From Trichoplusia ni (Eukaryota; Arthropoda; Insecta; Lepidoptera; Noctuidae): a stretch of DNA of 64,000 nucleotides. The stretch is from NCBI RefSeq assembly GCF_003590095.1, contig NC_039494.1, positions 8,184,001 to 8,248,000 of the forward strand. Reading direction: 5' to 3'. Below the pieces are notes generated by a model. The model worked only from the letters and a program-made list of their open reading frames with translations. It did no database searches and was not told where the DNA came from. The translations under genes and the position numbers were made by a program. Numbering within the stretch: the stretch's first letter is position 1; every line of letters starts with the position of its first letter. Shown here one piece after another: positions 1-10,500 of this stretch.

Positions 1-171
1 TTATGACTAAACCACTGAATTGATTTTAATAAAGTTTGGTACAGGGATAGAGTCAACTCTATGTCTTGAGAAAGAACATAGGATAGTTTTTATCCCGGAC
101 TTTTGAAGAGTTCTCTTGTAAACGCGATATAACCGACCTCGATGCAGGCGAAGCCGCGGGCGAAAAGCTAG
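1..171 (+). mobile_element. non-autonomous Helitron, 3' part (cut by window edge)
   Basis: Ends GCGGGCGAAAAGCTAG with T next, the CTRR type 3' end of a Helitron after a GC-rich hairpin-forming tract. Same subfamily as 29316-29536 and 62479-62696, in opposite orientation. Confidence 0.75.
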
Positions 172-530
172 TTATAATGTATACAAATAGAGGCTAGTCC
201 AGAAACGGCGGGAACCGCGCGAATTTAGAATCGCATAGAAATCGCGCGGGTCTTATTTGTATGTGTCATTAAGTATTGTTCAGACATTTACCAGACGGTT
301 ACCGCAACCCAACCACTAGGAAATAAAATCGCGGTGCTCCCGCGCATTCCTATTACTATTGAGTTGACCTCCATTTTCAAACTGACGTTATCCTCGCACA
401 GGATCGCATATAACTTCCGGTGTCTAATAGCATCACAATTTTGCGGTTTCAAACAGAGCGATTCGTGAACGCGCGGTTGCCGCATGTCTGAACTAGGGCT
501 AAAACTACTTTTATGGGTATTATCGCAGTT
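172..530. other. unannotated DNA
   Basis: No exon or recognisable repeat seen. Open stretches on the - strand at 288-548 show no protein features. Probably intron of ANKRD50 or its 5' flank. Confidence 0.4.
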
Positions 531-850
531 TAAGAGGGATGATGACAATTTTTTTGCAGTGTCCGTCTTGTAGTTTTTTTTATAATAATGGATACGTATT
601 TTTTAATTTGTCCCGCAAACATAAATTTACCAAATTACAGTGAATGAAACTTACGCGTGACGTCACGATTGAGTATACATTTTACCATATCGTTACGTCA
701 CAAGCCCCCTCTCCTAAACTTTAAAGTAGTTAATCTTTGTCAAATCTAATTTTTCTGAAAAAGGAAAAAATATTATCTCATACTTTTCAATTATCTAACT
801 GAGGGACTAATGAGATTTTTTCTTTTTATACCCAGTCATCATCCCTATTG
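531..850 (+). mobile_element. MITE family F copy 1
   Basis: Begins AGGGATGATGAC and ends GTCATCATCCCT, inverted ends of about 12-15 bases around 320 bp of AT-rich DNA. Three more copies at 17096, 24874 and 46370. Contains the palindrome TGACGTCA at 658-665. Confidence 0.88.
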
Positions 851-1002
851 TACCCGACGTTACCCGACGTATCCCGACGTTTCGGCACCTTTGCAGGTAT
901 CATGGACACGGGCAGATTCATATGTACAAGCAAAGGTGTCGAAACGTCGCCAACTAAAATCTAACATTCGCCTAAACCTAGGAAACCACTATCACATGAT
1001 AT

Positions 1003-1050
1003 AGTTACCGGCACGGACCTTGAGCGCTGACCTTCACCTACGCATGAAAG
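1003..1050 (+). repeat. solo terminal repeat of the 18773-19250 element
   Basis: AGTTACCGGCACGGACC and TTGAGCGCTGACCTTCACCT match the inverted ends of the element at 18773-19250. No second end is visible nearby, so it is a fragment. Confidence 0.6.
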
Positions 1051-1065
1051 TAGATATAAATTTAT

Positions 1066-1303
1066 ATAAAAAAATAAATAAATAAATGCGGACAACATCA
1101 CATACATTGTTCTGAACCCAAAGTAAGTTGCTAAAGCACTTGTGTTATGGAATTCAGATACAATGAAGGTACCACAAACACCCAGACCCGAGACGATGTA
1201 GAAATGTGAATTTTTACATTGACCCGCCCGGGGATCGAACCCGGGACCTCAGAGCTAGCGACACCTTGAAACCGGTGCGTACGCCACTCGACCACGGAGG
1301 TCG
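1066..1303 (-). mobile_element. tRNA-derived SINE family A
   Basis: On the - strand it starts GACCTCCGTGGTCGAGTGG (A-box like), has GGTTCGATCCCC (B box), then a shared body and a TTTA-repeat tail. Near-identical copies at 22860 and 31873. Confidence 0.88.
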
Positions 1304-1451
1304 TCGAGCACTCCCATTTTAAAGTCACATTGGTACTTTGTCTGCGTTAGGATCGAACCCGCATCTTGTGTACTACAAGTCCGTGTATAAAACCGCAACT
1401 CAAATGTGACGGATAATACGAAAAATATATTTCAATACATTTTTTTTTCAG

Positions 1452-1535
1452 ATTAAGCGCTTTAGAGATACACAATTATGTGTATCATATGACGAGCTTA
1501 GAGCAGTATTTGACGTCGCAGAAGAAAACTAAGAC
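1452..1535 (+). CDS. ANKRD50: ANKRD50 exon 1 of window
   Basis: A pyrimidine-rich tract ending TTTCAG precedes it and a GTAAGT donor follows. The frame begins with the last base of a codon split with an upstream exon, so the gene continues to the left. It encodes residues 1-27, including HNYVYHMTSLEQYLTS. I have no recognised motif here; it is placed by phase and by continuity with exon 2. Confidence 0.75.
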
Positions 1536-4500
1536 GTAAGTATTCGCATATCAATTATAATTAACTTTATGTTGACAGTAGCACGTTCGAAATATTCGAG
1601 TATTCATATTTTTACCTCCTGATGCAAGAAGAGTACCTCTCTTTTTGCGTCGGGCGCTAAAACTACAATTTTAAGATTTTTGACGTGTCTTTCTTCGTGT
1701 CCGTGGCATCTTAGCTCCCTTATTTTATATTCAAGGTGAATTATAAGCAAATGTTTTAAGACGTGTTCGATAAAAATCGGTCGCCCCTTTTAAAAGTTGT
1801 AGGGGCTGGAATTGGTGAAGAATGTCTGCAAATGCACTGGAATGAAAGCTCACTGAAATAATATTTGACTATTTCTTAATAAAGAGAGTTATTTTAGTAT
1901 GAGAGAGATGAGAAAAATCATTGGAAAATGGGATATAGTAATCCTATTATCCAGTGAGAGTATCAATCACAACCTCCCAGTCTTAAAGATGATTTGTCAC
2001 GTACGTTATTGTAATTTGTATGTACGTTTGTCATCAGTGAACAGCCCGAGAACGAGATAGACCTGCACACGCTGATCCTGCTGTGGGTGCTGGACTCCGG
2101 ATGTGATGTGGAGTCAGCTCTGAGGCGAGATACGGAACACGTTCTACAGGCTAACGAGGACGATGTACGTATATTAATTTATTAGACTAGCTGATAGGGT
2201 TCCGTACTTAATGGTGTAAACAGAACCCCGTTAAGTTGGCTATGAAGTTTGGCCCTCTGTCATCAAGCTGTATCTCATGAACCATTGTATTTGAATTTGC
2301 TTGTACAGTCCTACCCGGACAGCGATCTGTTTACAAATTAATGGGTTTTTGAGATTACAATCCGGTTGCAGTAAAATGAAAACTTTTTCTGTTTTATTGC
2401 TCTTTAAAATGTTACCTACGCACGTAATGAATACAGTCAAAAGCTTTGAAAACTAGGTAATATTATCACAATTACAATTTGTTACAGAAACAAGAATCGA
2501 AGCCCGATGAAAAGGAATGTGATCCCGAATCCGAAAGCAAGGACTCAACATCATGTATGTATATATTATAGTACTGTATAAATAATAAAGTTTATGCTCA
2601 TCACATAAACATATTCGTCCTGTTTGAGAATCGAACCCACGACCTTCGTTATAGCAGTTAGGGTCACTAACCACTAGACCAACAGTCCAAGCACTAGCTG
2701 TAGCTCGTGGCTTCGCCAGCACTGGGCTACTTTAACGCAGTCGCATTAAAGAAGCCTATGTGTTAACTTAATGTGTCAGCTATCTCTTTACCAAATTTCA
2801 TCGGCTTCGGTCCAGCCTTTTGGGGCTGATAAGATAACAAACACACTCACAAAAGTTACACCGAGATGTCTCTTCGTTGAGTGTTACCGAACCTTTAATA
2901 GGTTCGGTAACACTCAACGAAGAGACTTATTTTCATTTATAAATTTCTAAAAACAAATCTCATTTAAAAATTATCCTGTGAGTCTAGCCAGTATAGGATA
3001 GTTTTTATCCCGATTTTATGTCCCCGTGGCATCATTTCCCGCGGGCAAAAGCAAGCTTTTAATATTTTTACCTTATACATATTCCTGAACTTTGAACTCT
3101 AATACGGAAAAAGCCTTAGGTATTGAAAATAATTAACGCGTTATTAACAATTCAAGTTGATTGATGAAATATTATGGTTAATGTTTTTTCCCTTTATATT
3201 GTGTGATGTGGCTATTTTTGGATGTGTTATAATTAATTAATGTAGTAGGAAATATTGTTGTTATGAGAGTAATATTAAATTTCAATGGCAGTTTATGGTT
3301 ATATAGGATAAAATGGAATGTATATAATTTGTCAACATAACCAACTCATATTTATTTTTTCGGTACATCTTTCTGCAATTTTTATACGATATTTTTTTTA
3401 TTGCTTTTAGACACACCAAGATAAACCTGTATTTAAGTATCTCATTAACAGGCACGGACTATTCGATAACGGACGGACAATGTTCATACTCCTTATGACG
3501 TCAAAGTTGTGACGTCAGCCGACTTTCGGACAGGCTTGCATTGCCTTATACATATTATATGTATATATGTTGCATTTCTTTATCATTGTTAGTTTCCTGT
3601 TAAATATACCATGCAACAATGACACTAGTATAAATTTTAGATCTTATTGTCATTGAAATAGAGGCTATATTGTTAAGAGGTATACCACAAGATTTAAACA
3701 GACGGTTTCAACGCAATTAATAACGAATTTCGACATTATATCTATCCGTGTAAAGTCTAAAATTCAAAGAGTTACAACAAGTTACCAGTCAACTAAATCT
3801 CAAAATGTGTTTTCCAATGCTCTAAATAAGTCATTATTACACTGAAATTAACGTCATTTGACTTTTAAATAATTACTCAGAATGTGACGTTTAATAATTA
3901 GAAAAAAATATTAATTGCGGTTAAATGCCATTGTTCTATAGTCATTGTTATATTATTACTAGCAAAGCCGACGTTGTTCGTGTGTGGTATTGAGAGCGAT
4001 TAAGCGATTAAACAAAGTATGATAAAATGATATCATTCTTCTTTAAAATAAGAATATTTTGTGGATCTAATTCACGCAAGTTGCCAGTCTAATTCCTAGA
4101 AAAAAACATGGAAAATGGTCCAGTCTTTTAGGTGTATTTGGAGTATCATACACACATTCAGGGTTTCCCAGGAATCATCGGATATTTTGCACGAATGTTG
4201 TTCCTTTTGTATTAAGTCTTTCTAAAAGTGATCTTTTACAGACAACCCTAATCGATTTTAACGATAAGACCGTCCATTGTGGCACTATGTAACTGTACAT
4301 CTTTATCAAATCCGACAGAGTGGAAGAATCTAAGGGAGGCCTTGCCCTGTAGTGGGAAAGTAATGGCTGAAAAAAAAATACATACGTTTTGAGCTATAAA
4401 GTATATTCTATTAAGAAAATAATGACACACCTGTATGTTTCTGTTTCTGGGAGTCTTTCTTTCTTTACATTTTGTGCAAATCAAAGTTATTAAAGTTAAA

Positions 4501-7500
4501 GTTGAATAAAATAGATTTTTATGCATAGGAGTGATTATGCAGTAAAATGACTTCTGTGCTAACACGTTTTATAATATGCATGTATTAATACTACGACTTA
4601 TCGCTACCAATGTTATGTTATTTAGTGCACAGATTGCAGACGTTGATTATAACGTTATTGTTTCGCCACACCTTTATTTTGACACGAATTATTTTGCACG
4701 TGGTGGAGATTGTTTGCAGTAGTAAAGAGATAAATACACATACAGATACAAAGTTAGATAGTGATTATATAATTTAATTCAGGTATTTATTCTAATAGGG
4801 GCTTGAAGTACCTAACTGCGCGGATAGTTGAGTGGTTGAGGTCACCACGTTAAACTTACTGTGCGTGATGTGTCACGGTTTCGATCCCCGCGTAGGACAA
4901 ACGTTTGTGTGATCCACTAATGCTTGTCCTCAGTCTGGGTGTCTTTGTGCATGTGACTTGAGTTATTATGAAACCCCCGCGACCCGAGAATTGAATTTTA
5001 TATGAGAGAAGCTACTTTAATATAAGCATAACGCTTTCTAGGCGGATATTGATAATTTAATGCTTCGAAACAGTTGGTTCAGTATAATTCGATTTCATAT
5101 TATTTAGGGGGATTAATCCCGCAATAAAGAATTATTAAAATATTTTCTCGTGTCGTGGGGAGTTTCACGAACATTCAAATCATATGCACAAAGACACCCA
5201 GACTTAGGACAATAATTCGTATATCACATAAACGCTTGTTCTACGCGTAGATCGAATCCGCGACACGTTGCGCACACGTTGCGCACACGTTGCGCACACG
5301 TTGGCGTGGTGATATTTCTTCTATCCTTGTTTGGTGTTTGGACACACTTCCACAATAATACAGATTAAGACAACCTTTAGAACTTAATCTATCTCAGAAA
5401 AAACAATGTGTAATAATACACGAACAGTAATAGATGCGAAACAAGATTAGATAAAGTATTTAGCACAAAAACTATACGTTTATCATATCGGAACAATGTG
5501 ACTGACCTAGCGCTGTTCCCCGTAATAAATGATTGTTATACTTCTATATAATTTTATTATCGTATCCTGCGCTGTTTTTATTGTAAAAAAAGTATGTTTT
5601 TGATCCCGGGTTTTCCTGTTAATTAATTTAGATTTTATTTGAGTAAACTTAACACTTGCCGCGCGGGTTTGCCAGAGTCGATTACTGGGGGGGGGGGGGG
5701 AGTTTAAATTACACTCACAATGCGGAGATTAAACTTACAGCACTTCATCAAACACTGGTAGTGGGCATAATTGCTTATTCAATTATTGCACCTATGCAGC
5801 ATATATCCCTTTTTCTTTATAGATAGGTAATTTATTAAATCCCACTGCTGGGCAATTGCCTATATCCTTCTAAACCTCTCTATGTTTCGCTATTTCTGGT
5901 CACGTGCACGCCACTTATCGGACTAAATCATCACATCACCTCCGTCAACCAGGTTTTGACGAATTTTAAATAATTTTCTTATCTCTTTCACTTTATTTTT
6001 TCTCCCTTTAGCCTACCTCGTTTGCGATTGTTGGCCTTAGGAAGTCACTATCAAAATTTATTTTTCTCATAAACTTAATTCATAATAAACCACGTCATTA
6101 AGCACCCACCAATTACCTAATAAGTAAACTTTAAAAACAATTAGCTAATTACGTACAGACAATACAATCAAATGACTATAATACTCTTATCAATAACAAT
6201 AATAGTCCTTAGCCTCATACAAATAACGGCCATTTTATAAATGATTGGTTATTAGGAAAAATAAATCGAATATGCCTTCCTCCGATCAGTATGACTTGTG
6301 TAGTTGGGCACTATGCGTGTGACAAATATGGAATTTTAAATCAGTATTTATTATGAGGCAAAATTGTGTTAAATTATTAGGTAATATTTTGTTGGAATAT
6401 ATGGGTTATGTGACTTTAATATATCTAGTATGCGCGAAAATATATAAAAAGCATATTAAACGGTCGTATTGACTTTTTTTGAAGTTGGTTAAAAAGTGTG
6501 TGGTTGTGTAGTTTAGTTTTTGTGAATTATGAGGTGTTTTTAAAGTGCCATCAAATTTGATGTTTTTTTTTAACGTATGGTTGATGTATAACCTGGTGTC
6601 AGAGTTTAAATCGCCTTGTGTATGACTGGTGAAAATGATTTGAGTGATTAAATTAAAGATACATACTTGTAAATGAATATAATATATCTAAGTGTTGAGT
6701 GATTTAAGTATAAAATCATACATAGCTCTTTATGTAATATTTAAATTTTAAAACAATATAAGACTTACTATGAATATGAAATAAAACTTATATACTAATA
6801 ACAGAGTGCAAAAAAGACCCTGTCAAAATCGAAAAACGATGGGTATAGTTAAATCTAAGTGTCTTAATTTTTTGGAAAACAAATCTAGAAATTAATGAAC
6901 GGAACGACCTAGTAAGTCTACTCTTTTGCCTGTATAGGAAGCCTAAGAATTATGTGTTAAAAAGTGAACTTTAAGTTGTGTTTATTTGGTGACTTGTGTG
7001 ACGGAAACATACCAAACGAATTGAGAACTTCCTCGTTTTGGAAGTCGGTTAAAAATGGCCGTGTATGAACAGTTCATGTCGAGTATTGAGAAGATGCATT
7101 ATTTATATTATTGTCATTTTAATGAGCTGACTATAGGTGAGTTATTTTAAATCTACAAGAAAACATTATGATACTAATATTATAAAAGCGAAAGTTTGTA
7201 TGTATGGAAGGTTGTTACTCTTTCACGCGAAAGCCGTTAAACGGATTTAAACGAAACTTGCAACATAGATAGTTTATTACCTGTACTAAGACATAGGATA
7301 TCCCGATTTTATGTAGCGGGCGGGTTCAAGCAAACGCTTGTCCTAAGCGGGGCTCGAACCCGCGATACGTCTCACGTATGCTCGTTACCGATTGATCAAT
7401 TATAGATCTGTCAAAAAGTCCCTCTTACAACGGATAGAGTATACACAGCATTTCCTTTTTCATTTCCCCGAAGAGTTATATTTTCCCACGTTTTTATACA

Positions 7501-10500
7501 CCCTCTTTCTTGTTTATATGTTTGTTTGTCGTTCCAACTGGATTTTTGCAACTCAATTTTGAGGCCCTTCCCGATAAGCTAGCAGGCTGAAAATTTCGGG
7601 GTAGTTTCAAACCCGATGACAATGCAATTTACAACTATTAAAACGACTTGACCGATTTTGATAAAATTTTAATTATAAAGACATTTTAAAAACGTGGGTT
7701 TTTAAATTTATTAATTTAATTTCCTCACCTACAGTGGAACCAACGACGTTGGAGACTATAATGCCCGAGTTGATAGCGGGTGATACTAGCACGCGCTGGC
7801 CGCGCGACCGCCGTGTGCTGCGCGCGCTGCTAGAGCTGAGTCGAGCTGACTCCGTGCCCCCAGAGGCCGATGGAGAGGATATGGTGAGTCACAGCTTGAA
7901 GGAATCCACGTCTCCAATATCAGAAAGATATACAAGGAGGAGACACGTCTTCTGTCTGTAGCGACCCTGCTGTCGCGTCAACTTGAGTGAGTAAGGACCC
8001 AACAAAAAATTGTGGGGTCCGAAACTTGTCAGGTGATCGCAATTGATGCGCATGCACAATCACGCGAACATTTTATCATGGGTGGGAATCGAACCTAAGA
8101 CCCCCGATATAGTTATCAGGTCCACTAACCACTAGACCAACAGACCCGTCCACGTTAAGAGAAAAGCAAAAATTATAGTTTGGATTTGCTTTTATTTCTA
8201 CCACTCTTACTAAAAGGATGTTCATATCTCTTTACTTTTTCCAAGTAATCCATTTTACAGCTTAAAAAACGTCATTTTCAATAAGCTCTTTGTCTCCAGT
8301 TATCAGACCAGCCTCTGGAAAACGACAACAACAACGAGACAGCGGAAGAACAGGAGGATGCCGTGCCGTTAGACCCGAACGCTGTTCACGAGCTGGCGGC
8401 CAAGGGGGACGAGGAAATGCTGGCTGCACTGTTGAAGGTATGGATGAATTGGGGAGAGGGTAGGGAAAAATATAGATGAACTTTCAATCATAGAGTGTTA
8501 ATGTCATTGAAGCTGTTCTATGCATGTCTATTCGTCCTTTTACCAATCTAAATCGCATGAACTGTGATAGCTAGTCAATATTTTTAAAGATTTTTTTATC
8601 ATTTAAATACGCAGGAAGCGCTGACTGAATGCCAGTTGGATTATATTTATTTGCAATAAGATACTTGAAAAGTAACAAAGTATTGCCTTGAGTTGTAGGT
8701 TCGAGTCCTGTTTGAGGTTGCGATTTTTATTTAAATATGAATTGTAATTCACAAATGTTGAATTTCTGGTTATCGAGGTTAAGCTGTCATATTTTTTTCT
8801 TCACTCAACCGTTTTAGCCCGCCACACATGCCCGTCATTGCAACTCCTGTAAGCCAGGATCTACAATGAAACCAACGAAAACCACCGAAACACTTAAGTT
8901 CGGTGTGTTCCAGGGGGACGATTAACTGCCTTGGAACTCAACCGTTTTATTAATGTTTAGCCTCAGTGTCGCGATCCAGACACTCACATTAGTTAAATGC
9001 CGTTACTGGCTTACTGAGTCCGCGTGGTTCCGCAGCGCTACCCGCAGCTGGTGGAGGCGGCGGACGCGTCGGGCGGCACGGCCCTGCACGGGGCGGCGCG
9101 CGGCGGCCGCGCGGGCGCCGCGCTGCTGCTGCTGCGCGCCGGCGCCCGCCCCGACGCCGCCGACGGGGACGGCTGGAGCCCGCTGCGGGCCGCCGCCTGG
9201 GCCGGACATACCGAGGTCAGTCGACAGGAAGGTGGGAGGGGTGATGATAAGCATTAAGTCAAAATTAAAATCAAAAGTTTTCATTTCAAGTAGACCGTTT
9301 TCCAAGCTCAAAACATAACAGCATTCGCTCTAGTGCCAAAATGGCATTCTTATGGAGGACAACCAGCAAGAAACTAGAGATGTTACTATTTTATAAATTT
9401 ATAAAGTAAAATTATAAAGTCAATTTTACTGGGGTTTACGAGTCTTATTCTGCGAACAAGTGTATTTTTCCCCTGAGATTAACTGAGAAAACTTGATTAA
9501 ATTGAAACCGCTGTCGCATATAATATGCTGTCCTCCCGAAAGATCCATTTCATTGATTTCATGTTACTGAATTCATGTTTTTTATTATCGCACTAATATC
9601 AAGAGTGCCAACATATTTGAGTTTGTACGTTTGTTGGCTGGGCCGAGTCATATGAAATTTGACCCAAAAGCTGATAGCATGTTTGTTTAACACAGTTTTC
9701 ATCAAGCGGGTGAAGCCGCGAACAATATCGAGTATTATTAATACTTTACTAAATACCGCTTCTATTTTCGTCGTAGGTGGTGGAAGTTCTGCTAGAGTTC
9801 GGGTGTGATGTCGACTGCGTGGATGCTGATAACAGGACGGCCTTGAGGTGAGAATACTACACTTTTTTATGCCACTTTAGTTTAAACATAAATAGTTACA
9901 TTCGATAAAAGTTTGATTGTTCCGGTACTATTTAGCTTAGTACTTAAAATGGTAGAAATTCTTTAATTATGTGACTCACCTTATGATAATTAACTGAAAA
10001 TGCATAAAAAATCGTCGTAACTTTACTGCAGATATTTGACGTTTAAAAACGATTTTTATTTTTATTTTTATATTAAAGGCGAGCTGGTTTGGCATGTGCC
10101 CAAACCAGAGAATTAGGGAAGGATTTTTGGGAGGTCTTTGCCCAGCAGTGGACATATTATAAAAAAATATAGATCTAGAATATGAATTTTCTTTATTGTA
10201 CACCATGGAATTGCAGCAGTGATTCAATTAATATACAATATAATACTTTAACCACAAAATAGCCTTGAAGTCCAATAGCTATTCGCCTATAACCTTGGTC
10301 AGGTAGAATTATTGGTATAGATACCAGTAATTCTACCTGCAGAAGTAGATTGTATCAAATCCTAATTCCTTTACCTCCTCCACCCCTCAGAGCGGCAGCC
10401 TGGTCCGGCCACGAGGCGGTGGTCTCCCGCTTGCTCGCTGCCGGGGCCGACCCCGACCGGGCGGACGCGGAGGGTCGCACCCCTCTGATCGCGGCTGCGT

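Noticed and set aside
9003..9318. Open frames on both strands over exon 6
   Set aside because: GC-rich shadow frames; the frame with ankyrin residues and phase-matched splice sites is the + strand exon.
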